The notes below the pieces were generated by a model that had not been told where the DNA came from, searched no databases, and saw only the letters and a program-made list of their open reading frames with translations. From the NCBI RefSeq assembly GCF_014205115.1, contig NZ_JACHMW010000001.1, forward strand, positions 2,418,001-2,482,000: a DNA stretch of 64,000 nt, given 5' to 3'. Made by a program: the position numbers and the translations under genes. The stretch comes from Micrococcus endophyticus. GTDB lineage: Bacteria > Actinomycetota > Actinomycetes > Actinomycetales > Micrococcaceae. Positions within the stretch are counted from its first letter, which is position 1. Every line of letters starts with the position of its first letter. Positions 36,328 to 45,237 of this stretch are shown in pieces.

Positions 36328-36657
36328 TTAGATCCGGACGCGGTAGCCGGCCGCTTCGATGGCCGTCCGCACGGAGTCCGCGGAGGCGGGCCCGGTCACG
36401 GTGACGGGGGAGGCCCCGCCGGCGACCAGTTCGATCCGGACATCGTCCACCCCGTCCAGGGCGCTCACGGCCTCGGCGACGGAGCCCACGCAGTGTCCGC
36501 AGGTCATGCCCTCCACCTGGTAGGTCGCGGCACCGGCGCTCGTCCCGGTTGGGTCGGCACTCTGGTGCCCGGCGGGGGCGGTGGCGTCGGCGGCTGGGGC
36601 GCAGCACGAGCAGCCGTTGGTGGCCCCCGGCAGCGGGGTGCGGGCGGATTCGGTCAT
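36328..36657 (-). CDS. Heavy-metal-associated (CopZ-like) domain protein
   Basis: 109 residues from ATG 36657. The C-terminal ~65 residues are an HMA fold with YQVEGMTCGHCVGSVAEAV (MTCxxC metal site). A Cys-rich N-terminal piece (NGCSCCAPAAD) adds three cysteines. Likely a copper chaperone feeding CopB. The gene is first behind the operator-bearing promoter at 36708-36736. Confidence 0.88.
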   Translation of the reverse strand: MTESARTPLPGATNGCSCCAPAADATAPAGHQSADPTGTSAGAATYQVEGMTCGHCVGSVAEAVSALDGVDDVRIELVAGGASPVTVTGPASADSVRTAIEAAGYRVRI

Positions 36658-36707
36658 GACGGTCTCCTTCAGGTCTGAGGGCGGCGCCGGACGGCACCTC
36701 TCCTCTT

Positions 36708-36736
36708 GGTATATACCCCCCGGGGGTATCATTCAA
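36708..36736 (-). promoter_or_regulatory. Copper operon promoter overlapping a CsoR-type palindrome
   Basis: On the minus strand, TTGAAT (-35) and TATACC (-10) are 17 bp apart. The spacer is GATACCCCCGGGGGGTA, the GC-rich palindrome with flanking AT typical of CsoR-family repressors. It lies 51 bp before the HMA start and overlaps the stop codon of the sensor kinase gene. No csoR gene is in the window, so the repressor would act in trans. Confidence 0.8.
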
Positions 36737-37898
36737 GGGGTGGAGCGCCGGTGTTCACGGTGGATGAACGGGTGCGCCGGTAGGTGGGCTGGTCGGGGGG
36801 CTGCTTGGTGGGCATGTCGATGGTGAACGTCGCCCCGGCCGTGGTGGAGGTGGCGCTCAAGGTGCCGCCGTGGGCCTGGATGAGAGCTCGGGAGATGGCC
36901 AGGCCGACCCCGGAGCCGCCGTGGTCACGGTCGCGGGCGGTGTCCCCGCGGTAGAAGCGTTCGAAGACGTGCGGCAGGTGCTCGGGAGAGATCCCCTCCC
37001 CGGTGTCGGTGACGCTGAGCGTGACCCCGGACGGGCTTTGTCGGGCCTCGAGGGTGACCCGGCCCCCGGCCGGGGTGTGGCGCAGGGCGTTGGTGAGCAG
37101 GTTGCCCAGGACCTGGCCCATGCGCTGGCGGTCCACGTCCACGGCCAGGCCCGGATCGGCGTCCATGGTCAGGGCCACGCCCTTGGTGGCGTAGGCCTCC
37201 TTGTGGGCCTCGGTCGCGGCATGCAGCAGCCCGCTGACCCCTTGGGGGCTGCGGTCCAGTTCGATCCGGCCCTCCTCGGCGCGGGAGACGTCGTTGATGT
37301 CCTCCACCAACCGGGTCAACCGGGCCAGCTGCTCGCCCATCAGCTCACCGGTGGGCTCGTCCCAGTGGGACACCCCGTCTTGCAGGGCCTCGTGGTAGAC
37401 GGTCAGCACGGAGACGGGGGTGCGCAGCTCGTGGGCCAGGTCCGAGAGCATCCGTCGACGGGTGTCCTCGGTGCGCTGAAGCCGTGCGGCCATGGTGTTG
37501 AAAGACCCTGCCAGCTCCTCCACCTCGGTGCCGGCGCCCATGGCCGGCACGCGGGTGTCGTACCGTCCACCGGCCATGGCCTTGGCCGCCTGGGTCAGGG
37601 CGTTGATCGGACTCTGGATCCGGCGGGCGACATGCCAGGTCAATGACAGACAACAGAGCAAGGCCGTGGCCAGGGCCACGCCCAGGGTCCAGAAATTGGC
37701 GTCCCGGTAGGCCTGCTCCACGTGCAGCATCTGGGCTGCATCGTGTCCGGCCCCGGCCTGTTCCAGGTGCTCGTGGAACAGTGGTGGGCCGGCCAGGGAG
37801 GCCACCACCACCGCGGCCAGCACGCTGGCCCCCACCACCAGCAGCTGGGAGAGGAAGAACCGGGCCGCTAATCCTTGGTAGCGCCGCCGGCCGGTCAT
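36729..37898 (-). CDS. Sensor histidine kinase of the copper module
   Basis: 389 residues. Two membrane helices (about 13-33 and 69-90) flank a short extracytoplasmic loop with several His (FHEHLEQAGAGHD), a possible metal site. HAMP, then HisKA with SDLAHELRTPVSVLTVYHEA and HATPase with NLLTNALRHTPAGG, DTGEGISPEHLPHVFERF and GSGVGLAISRALIQAHGG. Its start overlaps the response regulator stop by 4 bp. Copper sensing is inferred from the neighbourhood. Confidence 0.88.
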   Translation of the reverse strand: MTGRRRYQGLAARFFLSQLLVVGASVLAAVVVASLAGPPLFHEHLEQAGAGHDAAQMLHVEQAYRDANFWTLGVALATALLCCLSLTWHVARRIQSPINALTQAAKAMAGGRYDTRVPAMGAGTEVEELAGSFNTMAARLQRTEDTRRRMLSDLAHELRTPVSVLTVYHEALQDGVSHWDEPTGELMGEQLARLTRLVEDINDVSRAEEGRIELDRSPQGVSGLLHAATEAHKEAYATKGVALTMDADPGLAVDVDRQRMGQVLGNLLTNALRHTPAGGRVTLEARQSPSGVTLSVTDTGEGISPEHLPHVFERFYRGDTARDRDHGGSGVGLAISRALIQAHGGTLSATSTTAGATFTIDMPTKQPPDQPTYRRTRSSTVNTGAPPLE

Positions 37899-38620
37899 TG
37901 CTCCGCCATCCGGTAGCCGACCCCGCGGACGGTGTCGATATAGCGGGCCGGGTCCGCGTCGAGCTTGCGGCGCAGGTTCTTGATGTGCACGTCCACGAGC
38001 CGTTCATCGCCCACCCAGGCCGGGTCCCAGACGATATCGATCAGCTGGCGCCGGGAGAAGGCCTGGTGCGGGCGCCCCGACAAGGCGGCCAGCAGGTCGA
38101 ACTCCGTGCGCGTTAGTTGCACCACCTGGCCCGACACGCGGGCCTCGTGGGCGGCCAGGTCGATGACCAGGTCACCGCAGACCCGTTCCGGTTCGGGGGC
38201 TGACACCGTTGTGCGCGGCCGGCGCATGACCGCCCCCACCCGGGCGACCAGCTCCCGGACGCTGAAGGGTTTGGTGATGTAGTCATCGGCCCCCACCGCC
38301 AATCCCTCCAACCGGTGGTGCTCATCGCCGCGGGCGGTGAGCATCAGCACATAGCACTCGGAGAAGGCCCGCACCCGCCGGCACACCTCGATCCCGTCCA
38401 GCCCGGGCAGGCCCAGGTCCAGGACCATCACGTCGGGCTCGTGAACCCGGGCGGCCTGCACTGCGGCCGGGCCGGTGTGGGTGAGGGCCACCTCGTAGCC
38501 GGCCCGCTCCAGGTAGGTGGCCACCATGCGCGCCAGCGGCTTCTCGTCATCGACCACCAACACCCGGCCGGCCGCCGGACCAGTCCCAGTGTCAGTCCCA
38601 GTGCCAGTGCCAGAGTTCAT
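37895..38620 (-). CDS. OmpR-family response regulator of the copper module
   Basis: 241 residues from ATG 38620. Receiver domain: RVLVVDDEKPLARMV, phospho-Asp in DVMVLDLGLPGLDG, LTARGDEHHRLEGL, KPFSVRELVARV. C-terminal winged helix: LTRTEFDLLAALSGRPHQAF, DVHIKNLRRKLD. Right after the start, a hexanucleotide repeat (GGCACT-like, about six units) encodes GTGTGTDTGTG. Two-gene unit with the kinase. Confidence 0.9.
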   Translation of the reverse strand: MNSGTGTGTDTGTGPAAGRVLVVDDEKPLARMVATYLERAGYEVALTHTGPAAVQAARVHEPDVMVLDLGLPGLDGIEVCRRVRAFSECYVLMLTARGDEHHRLEGLAVGADDYITKPFSVRELVARVGAVMRRPRTTVSAPEPERVCGDLVIDLAAHEARVSGQVVQLTRTEFDLLAALSGRPHQAFSRRQLIDIVWDPAWVGDERLVDVHIKNLRRKLDADPARYIDTVRGVGYRMAEQ

Positions 38621-38776
38621 GGGTCCAGTCTCGCTCTGTCTCGCGCCCCGGCGGCTCAGAACGGTGCCGGGGCGGGGAATCTTCATCGAATCTTCAAGGC
38701 AAACCGCCCCATCCCCGCGCGTCACCGGCCGACAATGGTAGAAGCCCCGCCTTTTGGCCCGGGGCGGAAAGGCTCC

Positions 38777-39643
38777 ATGACCCCCCTGACCCGCAGAACC
38801 CTGATCGCCGGCGGGCTGACCCTGCTCGGCGCTGGCACCCTCACCGCCTGCGCCGCGCCGAACCCCGCGACATCCCCGGCGGCCGGCACCGGCACGCAGG
38901 GCACCGGCACGGCCATCACCCACGTCCATGCCCTCACCCGGGACCCCGAGTCCGGTGAGGTGCTGCTGGCCACCCACCAGGGCCTGTTCCGGCTCCAGGA
39001 CGGGGAGCTGACCCAGGTCGGTCCGGTCGTGGACTTCATGGGCTTCACCCTGACTCCCGAGGGCCGTTATCTGGCCTCCGGTCACCCCGCGCCGGGCACC
39101 GACCTGCCCGAGCCGCTGGGCCTGGCCGAGTCCACCGACCGGGGCCAGAGCTGGACGGTGCTCTCCCGCGGCGGCGCATCCGATTTCCACGCCCTGGCCG
39201 CCGGCCCGAACGGGGTCCTCGGCTTCGATGGGCAACTGCGCGCCAGCACCGACGGCCTCACCTGGCAGAGCCTTGAGATCCCCGTTGCCCCGGCATCGCT
39301 GGCGATCTCCCCCCAAACCGGGACCGTGCTGGCCACCACCGAAACCGGCATGTTGCGCTCGACCGACCACGGCGCGACCTGGACCACCCTGGACACCCCC
39401 CAGCTGATGCACCTGGTCGCCTGGGCCGATGACACCACCGCCGTGGGCGCCGGCACCGAGGGACACCTGCTGACCAGCACCGACGCCGGCGACACCTGGA
39501 CCGCCAGCGACCGCCCGGTCGGCACGGCCACCGCCCTGGGAGCGGGCATCACCGACGACGGGCAGACCGAAGCACTGCTGGTCGTCGGCTCGACCGTGCT
39601 GTCCACCACGGACGGCGGGAACACCACCGAATCGCTGCTGTGA
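38777..39643 (+). CDS. F510_1955-family beta-propeller lipoprotein
   Basis: 288 residues from ATG 38777 (GAAAGG upstream). Signal peptide with RR-T-L and lipobox (MTPLTRRTLIAGGLTLL, then LTAC). The body has BNR/sialidase-like repeats (STDRGQSWTVL, STDHGATWTTL, STDAGDTWTAS, STTDGGNTTES). It matches the F510_1955 family often found in actinobacterial copper clusters; enzyme activity is unproven. Divergent from the two-component genes, so both may share regulation. Confidence 0.82.
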   Translation: MTPLTRRTLIAGGLTLLGAGTLTACAAPNPATSPAAGTGTQGTGTAITHVHALTRDPESGEVLLATHQGLFRLQDGELTQVGPVVDFMGFTLTPEGRYLASGHPAPGTDLPEPLGLAESTDRGQSWTVLSRGGASDFHALAAGPNGVLGFDGQLRASTDGLTWQSLEIPVAPASLAISPQTGTVLATTETGMLRSTDHGATWTTLDTPQLMHLVAWADDTTAVGAGTEGHLLTSTDAGDTWTASDRPVGTATALGAGITDDGQTEALLVVGSTVLSTTDGGNTTESLL

Positions 39644-39743
39644 CCTCCCCCCGCCGCCCCCTGTCCGGCTGGCCCGCCCTTCGAACCGTTCTGGGCACCC
39701 TCGTGTTGATCCTGGGCCTGCTCGGGATGCACGCTGGTACGGG
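39640..39743 (+). pseudogene. 5' fragment of a small DUF6153-like membrane protein gene
   Basis: GTG 39640 overlaps the stop of the lipoprotein gene. The frame reads a basic start then TVLGTLVLILGLLGMHAG, a single hydrophobic helix ending GMHA as in small DUF6153-type proteins of copper/arsenic clusters. It is cut after about 33 codons by the IS3-family copy starting at 39744. The family guess is tentative. Confidence 0.45.
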
Positions 39744-39791
39744 TGAAGCGCACTGGGTTTCGTTCCGATCCAACTGAAGGAGAATCGGAAC

Positions 39792-40106
39792 ATGCCCAAG
39801 AAGTACACCCCCGAGCTGCGTGAGCGCGCCGTGCGGATGGTCCTGGAACGCCAAGCCGCTGAGGGAGGCCCGCGTTCGCATTCCATCCGAGCCATCGCCC
39901 CGCAGGTCGGAGTCGGTGAAGAGACGCTGCGGATGTGGTGCAACCGCCACGGCCACGAGGTAGCACCGGTGCCTGCTGGCGAGAGTCCGGCGGAGGAGAT
40001 CCGCAGGCTCAAGCGAGAGCTCGCCGAGGCCCGCCGGGCAAACGAAATCCTCAAGGCCGCCTCGGCTTTTTTCGCCAGGGAACTCGACCGCCCCACGACG
40101 AGATGA
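39792..40106 (+). CDS. IS3-family OrfA (copy 1)
   Basis: 104 residues. Starts MPKKYTPELRERAVRMVLER, a transposase_8-type helix-turn-helix with VGVGEETLRMWCNRHG, then a leucine-zipper-like region IRRLKRELAEARRANEILKA. A TTTTTT slip site in the SAFFAREL codons, just before the stop, suits -1 frameshifting into orfB. Confidence 0.88.
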   Translation: MPKKYTPELRERAVRMVLERQAAEGGPRSHSIRAIAPQVGVGEETLRMWCNRHGHEVAPVPAGESPAEEIRRLKRELAEARRANEILKAASAFFARELDRPTTR

Positions 40107-41017
40107 TCCGGTTCATCGACGAACACCGCGATCGTTTCGGGGTCGAGGCCATCTGCCGCACCCTTGGTGCGACAGCGCGTGGGTTCATCACCTCTCGCGG
40201 CTACCGCGCCGCGAAGAGACGGCCTGCCTCCGAGAGGGCTCTGCGAGACGAGCTCCTCATCGAGGAGCTCGAGCGGATCCACGCGGAGAACTACAGCGTC
40301 TACGGGGTCCGGAAGATGCACCAGGCGATGGCCCGGGCCGGCTGGCAAATCGGGCGCGACCAGACCGCCCGGCTCATGCGGGCCGCCGGTCTGCAGGGAG
40401 TGCGGCGGGGCCGCAAGCCAATCACCACGCGACCGGCATGTGAACCGGATGCTCGTCCTGATCTCGTTGAGCGCCGATTCGCCGCTGAGCGTCCTCACCA
40501 GCTGTGGGTCGCTGACATCACCCATGTGCGTATTCTCGGCGGGTTCTGCTACGTCGCGTTCATCACCGACGTCTTCACCCGCCGGATCGTGGGGTGGGCC
40601 GTGTCAGCCAGTCTGCATACCCAGGGGCTGCCGCTGCTGGCCCTTGAACATGCCCTCCTGAGCACTGGTGCCAGCCGGGGCCGGGAAGGCCTCGTCCACC
40701 ACTCAGACCGAGGCGCCCAGTACGTCAGCTTGGCCTATTCGGACGCGCTGATCGCCGCGGGGGTGAGCGCTTCGGTGGGCACCGTGGGCGACTCCTATGA
40801 CAACGCCCTCGCCGAGACCGTGAACGGCCTCTACAAGGCCGAGCTCATCCATTCCAAGCGGGTGTGGGAGTCCGTCGAAGAGGTGGAACTGGCCACGATG
40901 GGGTGGGTGCACTGGTGGAACACTGCCCGCCTCCACGAGGCCCTCGGGTACTGCACTCCCGCGGAGGTCGAGGCGACCTACACTCACGACCAGGACTCAG
41001 CGCCCGTTGCGTCCTGA
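40103..41017 (+). CDS. IS3-family OrfB transposase (copy 1)
   Basis: 304 residues from ATG 40103, overlapping orfA by 4 bp. DDE core: LWVADITHVR, VHHSDRGAQYVS and YDNALAETVNGLYKAELIHS. N-terminal YSVYGVRKMHQAM. Intact, so the element may still move. Confidence 0.88.
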   Translation: MIRFIDEHRDRFGVEAICRTLGATARGFITSRGYRAAKRRPASERALRDELLIEELERIHAENYSVYGVRKMHQAMARAGWQIGRDQTARLMRAAGLQGVRRGRKPITTRPACEPDARPDLVERRFAAERPHQLWVADITHVRILGGFCYVAFITDVFTRRIVGWAVSASLHTQGLPLLALEHALLSTGASRGREGLVHHSDRGAQYVSLAYSDALIAAGVSASVGTVGDSYDNALAETVNGLYKAELIHSKRVWESVEEVELATMGWVHWWNTARLHEALGYCTPAEVEATYTHDQDSAPVAS

Positions 41018-41179
41018 CCTCGGAACGAAACCCAGGGCGCTTCACGTACTCGGCGCCGGCGGTGGCACCCCCAGATGGAGCCCGCGGTGTGTGTCACAGC
41101 GTGCCGCACCGGTCGGTTCCGGCAGTCCGCGGCGAGGCGGCGGGAGCCGGGGCACGTGGTGTTGCGGAAAGGGTGGGGA

Positions 41180-41812
41180 CTAAGTGGCGCTGCGGAGCTC
41201 GTCCCAGAGGGCCTTCACTCGGGTATCGATGGCGTCGACGATGGCGCGCACGCCGTCGGGGGTCTCTGCGGCGGGGTCGGCGATCTCCCAGTCGAGGTAG
41301 CGCTTGCCCGGGTAGACCGGGCAGGCGTCCCCACAGCCCATGGTGATGACGTAGTCCGCGGCCCTCACCACATCATCGGTCAGCGGCTTCGGGTACGCCC
41401 CGGACAAATCGATCCCGCGCTCGGCCAGGGCCTGTACGACCAGGGGGTGGACCTCGGAGCCGGGCAGGGACCCCGCGGAGCGGACCTCCACCTTATCCCC
41501 GGCGTGGTGGGTGAGCAGGGCCGCGGCGATCTGGGAGCGGCCGATGTTGTGCACACACACGAAGAGCACCTGCGGAACCGGGGAGGCGATCTTGCCCTCG
41601 GACTGGGCCAGGGCCCGCAACCGGTTGTCGGCGAAGTGGCTGGCCGTGGAGGCCAGGTAGGTGCGCACCTTTGCGGTGCGCGAGAGGGTGGCGTAGGACT
41701 CGAAGACGTAGCGTTCCACGGTCTCCGGGGAGAAGACCCCGGCGTAGCGTTCGGCCAGGTGCTCGGCGGAACGCTGCAACACGTGGGTGTCCAGGGTGGT
41801 CGGCTCAGACAT
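41180..41812 (-). CDS. arsC: Arsenate reductase with N-terminal three-helix domain
   Basis: 210 residues. Residues 1-75 form a helical domain (VLQRSAEHLAERYAGVFSPE, TVERYVFESYATLSRT). The C-terminal part is a low-molecular-weight-phosphatase-type arsenate reductase: P-loop [19 protein letters not shown] (Cys-x5-Arg), then [20 protein letters not shown] with the shuttle cysteines. Reduces arsenate to arsenite. The P-loop has Ile where Ala is usual. Last gene of the acr3 operon, next to the IS3 copy. Confidence 0.9.
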   Translation of the reverse strand: MSEPTTLDTHVLQRSAEHLAERYAGVFSPETVERYVFESYATLSRTAKVRTYLASTASHFADNRLRALAQSEGKIASPVPQVLFVCVHNIGRSQIAAALLTHHAGDKVEVRSAGSLPGSEVHPLVVQALAERGIDLSGAYPKPLTDDVVRAADYVITMGCGDACPVYPGKRYLDWEIADPAAETPDGVRAIVDAIDTRVKALWDELRSAT

Positions 41813-41839
41813 GACGGCTCCTCAGGGTCAGCGGGCTGG

Positions 41840-43261
41840 TCAGCAGCAGGTGGCGGCCTGAACCGGCAGCAATACCGGCAGTCTGGACGCGGGTGCGGGC
41901 AGGGTTTGGGGGGCCGGGGCGCAACAGCCCTGGTCGGCGGTGTCGGCGGCTGTGGCGGGGGCCGGGGCGTCGCAGGATCCGCCGAGGTCGGTGGAGCAAA
42001 CCCCGGTCTCGGGCAGCTGCAGCTCGACGTTGTCGGCGGCGGTGCGGTCTCCGGCCAGGGCGGCGGCGATGGAGCGGACCTGCTCGTAGCCGGTGGCCAT
42101 CAAGAAGGTCGGGGCCCGCCCGTAGCTCTTCATGCCCGCGATGTAGAAGCCCGGCTCCGGGTGGGCGAGCATCTTCTCCCCGTGCGGGGTGACCGAACCA
42201 CAGGAGTGGAACTCCGGATCGATCAGCGGGCCCAACTGGCGGGGAGCCTCCACAGCCGGGTCCAGCTCCAGCCGCAGTTCCGAGAGCATGCCCAGTGCAG
42301 GACGGAACCCGGTGGCCGGCACCACCACGTCCACGACCAGATGTTCCTTCCCGGCCGGGGTGGAAGCCTGCACCATCATCCCCAGACCGGTGGTGGTGAA
42401 GGCGGTGATGGTGAAGGAGGGGTGCACCTGGATGGTCCCGGTCTCCACCAGGTGGCGCAGCCGGGTGCCCAGGGCGCCGCGGGCGGCCAGCTCGTAGCGG
42501 TCCTCCCCGCCATAGACCCGGGCGACGTCGGCCGAGCGGACCGCCCAGGAGATTCGGGTGCCCGGGGTGTCCTGGGCCAGGGTGCCGAGCTCGAGCAGGG
42601 TGTTGGCTGCCGAGTGCCCGGCCCCGACGACCAGCACATGCTGACCGGCGAACCGGGCCTGGTCGGCGCCGAGGACGTCCGGCAGCGGGGCGGTGATCTG
42701 CCCGGCGGCAAGGGCCTCGGCTTCGCCGGGAGCGGGCAGCCCGGCCTGGCCCAGCGGGTTCGGGGTGGTCCAGGTGCCGGAGGCGTCGATCACCGCGCGG
42801 GCGTGAACGTCCTCCACGGCGCCGTCCGCGTGGGCGACTCGGACCAGAAACGGGGTCTGGGCCCGGCCGGTGGTGCGGGTCTTGTCCATCCCGGCCCGGG
42901 ACACCGCGACGACCCGGGCCCCGGTGCGGATCCGGGGGGCCAGGGCTTCGGTGGCGGCCAGCGGCTGAAGGTACTGCTCGACGAGCTCAGCCCCGGTGGG
43001 CAGGGCCTCCGGGTCCGGGGCGGTCCAGCCTCTGGTCTCCAGCAGACGGGCGGCGGCGGCGTCGACGTTGTACCGCCACGGGGAGAACAACCGGGTGTGG
43101 CCCCACTCCCGGATCGCCGCCCCGACCACGGGGCCGGCTTCCAGGACCAATGGGGTCAGGCCGCGCTCGGCCAGGTGGGCGGCCGCGGCCAGGCCCACGG
43201 GGCCGGCCCCGATGACGACGACCGGCAGGCCGTCGGTGTCCGCGCCAGTGGTGTCAGCCAT
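41840..43261 (-). CDS. FAD-dependent oxidoreductase of the arsenic operon
   Basis: 473 residues from ATG 43261. FAD-binding [23 protein letters not shown](P)-binding [18 protein letters not shown] and a late FAD motif [11 protein letters not shown]; flavin-containing-monooxygenase-like plan. The Cys-rich tail is unusual: [22 protein letters not shown] and a terminal ATCC, two vicinal cysteine pairs that could bind arsenite. The start overlaps the trxB stop. Organoarsenic or thiol chemistry is inferred from context only. Confidence 0.8.
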   Translation of the reverse strand: MADTTGADTDGLPVVVIGAGPVGLAAAAHLAERGLTPLVLEAGPVVGAAIREWGHTRLFSPWRYNVDAAAARLLETRGWTAPDPEALPTGAELVEQYLQPLAATEALAPRIRTGARVVAVSRAGMDKTRTTGRAQTPFLVRVAHADGAVEDVHARAVIDASGTWTTPNPLGQAGLPAPGEAEALAAGQITAPLPDVLGADQARFAGQHVLVVGAGHSAANTLLELGTLAQDTPGTRISWAVRSADVARVYGGEDRYELAARGALGTRLRHLVETGTIQVHPSFTITAFTTTGLGMMVQASTPAGKEHLVVDVVVPATGFRPALGMLSELRLELDPAVEAPRQLGPLIDPEFHSCGSVTPHGEKMLAHPEPGFYIAGMKSYGRAPTFLMATGYEQVRSIAAALAGDRTAADNVELQLPETGVCSTDLGGSCDAPAPATAADTADQGCCAPAPQTLPAPASRLPVLLPVQAATCC

Positions 43262-44267
43262 GGGTGGGTTCTTCGACGAGTGCGGTGGCGATGCTGTAGG
43301 CATCGTGCAGGGCGGCCAGGTAGCGTTCGGCGTCCAGGGCGGCGGCACAGCCGGTGCCGGCGGCGGTGATGGCCTGGCGGTAGCGGTGGTCCACCGCGTC
43401 CCCGCAGGCGAACACCCCGGACAAATTGGTGTGGGTGGTGCGGGCGTCCACGACGATGTACCCCTCGTCATCCAGGTCCAGCTGCCCGGCGACCAGTTCG
43501 GTGCGCGGCAGGTGCCCGATGGCCACGAACACCCCGGTGGCGGCCACCTCACGCGTGTCCCCGGTGATGGTATCGGCCAGGGTGACCCCGGTGACCTTGT
43601 CGGTGCCGTGGATGGCGGTCACGGCGCTGTTGTAGGCGAAGCGGATCTTCTCGTTGTCCTTCGCCCGGGCGGCCATGATCTTCGAGGCCCGCAGGGCATC
43701 CCGGCGCACCACGACGGTCACGGACTTTGCGAAGCGGGTCAAGAACAGGGCCTCCTCCATAGCCGAGTCCCCGCCGCCGACCACGATGATGTCCTGCTCG
43801 CGGAAGAAGAACCCGTCGCAGGTCGCACACCAGGACACCCCGTGCCCGCTGAGCTTCTTCTCCTCGGGCAGGCCGAGTTCCCGGTAGGCCGAGCCGGTGG
43901 CCACGATCACCGCCGGGGCCCGGTACGTCTTCCCGGCCAGGGTGGTGACCTCCTTCAGATGCTGCTTGAGCTGCACGGTGTCGGCGTCGTCGTACTCGAT
44001 GACTGCCCCGAACCGGGCGGCCTGTTCGGCCAGTCCGGCCATCAGCTCCGGTCCCTGGATGCCGCCGGGGAAGCCGGGGAAGTTCTCCACCTCGGTGGTG
44101 TTCATCAGGGCCCCGCCGTGGGTGACGGAGCCGGCGATGACCCGGGGGGCCAGTCCGGCGCGGGCGGCGTAGATCGCGGCGGTGTACCCGGCCGGACCGG
44201 ACCCGATGATGATCAGCTGGTCCGTGGCCTGCTCAGTGCTCGTGGTGTCCGTGCTCGTGGTGCTCAT
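43254..44267 (-). CDS. trxB: Thioredoxin reductase
   Basis: 337 residues from ATG 44267. FAD motif [20 protein letters not shown], redox pair [12 protein letters not shown] (CATC), NADPH motif [20 protein letters not shown] and [10 protein letters not shown]. Complete low-molecular-weight TrxB. In the arsenic operon it would supply reduced thioredoxin for the thioredoxin-dependent ArsC proteins. Confidence 0.92.
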   Translation of the reverse strand: MSTTSTDTTSTEQATDQLIIIGSGPAGYTAAIYAARAGLAPRVIAGSVTHGGALMNTTEVENFPGFPGGIQGPELMAGLAEQAARFGAVIEYDDADTVQLKQHLKEVTTLAGKTYRAPAVIVATGSAYRELGLPEEKKLSGHGVSWCATCDGFFFREQDIIVVGGGDSAMEEALFLTRFAKSVTVVVRRDALRASKIMAARAKDNEKIRFAYNSAVTAIHGTDKVTGVTLADTITGDTREVAATGVFVAIGHLPRTELVAGQLDLDDEGYIVVDARTTHTNLSGVFACGDAVDHRYRQAITAAGTGCAAALDAERYLAALHDAYSIATALVEEPTHG

Positions 44268-44281
44268 GGAGTGGTTCGCCT

Positions 44282-44734
44282 TCAGTTCGCGGTGGACTCG
44301 GCCGGGAGCAGTTCGGTGATGAGCTGCTGGATGCGGGTCTTGATCTCGTCGCGGATCGGGCGCACGCCCTCGACGCCCCGGCCGGCCGGGTCGTCCAGCT
44401 TCCAGTCCTCGTAGCGCTTGCCCGGGAAGAACGGGCAGGCGTCGCCGCAGCCCATGGTGATCACCACGTCGGAGTCCTTCACGGCCTGCTCGCTGAGCAC
44501 CTTGGGCTGGTTCGCACTGATGTCGATGCCCTCCTCGGCCATGGCCTCCACGGCGGCAGGGTTCACGGTGTCGGCCGGGGCAGAGCCGGCGGAGCGGACC
44601 TCGATCCGGCCCCCGGCCAGATGCTGCAGGTAGGCGGCGGCCATCTGGGAGCGGCCGGCGTTGTGCACGCACACGAACAGCACGCTGGGCTTGGTGGTCT
44701 CCGGGGTGGTCTCTGCGGTCATCAAGTCATCCAT
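44282..44734 (-). CDS. arsC: Thioredoxin-type arsenate reductase
   Basis: 150 residues from ATG 44734 (ATG 44722 is also possible; neither has a strong ribosome binding site). LMW-phosphatase fold: [19 protein letters not shown] (Cys-x5-Arg) and [20 protein letters not shown] with two further cysteines, the three-cysteine relay of thioredoxin-linked ArsC. Sits directly before trxB in the operon, which fits that partnership. Confidence 0.9.
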   Translation of the reverse strand: MDDLMTAETTPETTKPSVLFVCVHNAGRSQMAAAYLQHLAGGRIEVRSAGSAPADTVNPAAVEAMAEEGIDISANQPKVLSEQAVKDSDVVITMGCGDACPFFPGKRYEDWKLDDPAGRGVEGVRPIRDEIKTRIQQLITELLPAESTAN

Positions 44735-44765
44735 TTCAGTCAGGAGGTGAAGGGCGAACGAGGGA

Positions 44766-45209
44766 TCAGGAGGCGGGGCTGCCGGTGAGTTCGGTGAGCA
44801 GGGTCCGCACGCGGGCGTCGATGTCGTCGCGGACCAGGCGCATCCGTTCGATCCCCTCGATGCCGCGGGTGGAGGGCTCATCGGTGTGCCAGGTGACGAT
44901 GGTCCCGGCCATCCCGTCCACCGGCTCGACCCTGGCCTCGTCGCCGAGCACGACGACCCGGTCCACCCGGGCCAGCAGGTCCGGGTCGATGGGCTTGGGG
45001 TGCCCGGCGGACATGTCCGCCCCGGCCTCGGCGATCACCTCAGCGGACAGGGCGTTGATCGACTTCCCGGGCTTGGTGCCGGCGGAGTGGACCTGAACGG
45101 CGCCGGCGGCGTGGTGTTCCATCAGGGCCGCGGCCATCTGGGACTTGCCCCCGTTCTTGGCGCAGACGAACAAGACGGACGGCCGGGAGGCGGACTCTGG
45201 GGTGGTCAC
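44766..45209 (-). CDS. arsC: Mycothiol-type arsenate reductase (arsenate-mycothiol transferase)
   Basis: 147 residues. LMW-phosphatase fold with the P-loop [19 protein letters not shown], the NGGKS form found in Corynebacterium ArsC1/ArsC2 enzymes that join arsenate to mycothiol. The second and third cysteines of thioredoxin-type ArsC are absent. It would work with mycothiol and mycoredoxin. First arsC after acr3. Confidence 0.88.
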   Translation of the reverse strand: MTTPESASRPSVLFVCAKNGGKSQMAAALMEHHAAGAVQVHSAGTKPGKSINALSAEVIAEAGADMSAGHPKPIDPDLLARVDRVVVLGDEARVEPVDGMAGTIVTWHTDEPSTRGIEGIERMRLVRDDIDARVRTLLTELTGSPAS

Positions 45210-45237
45210 TGGTGGTCTCCTGTCGGGGGGTGCGGGT

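Larger units (their letters stand above)
39744..41044 (+). mobile_element. IS3-family element, copy 1 (1301 bp)
   Basis: Ends are TGAAGCGCACTGGGTTTCG on the left and the inverse of TGAAGCGCCCTGGGTTTCG on the right. Two overlapping frames, orfA and orfB. An identical-length copy lies inverted at 48246-49546. GTAC occurs on both sides near the ends, a possible short target duplication. Confidence 0.9.
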
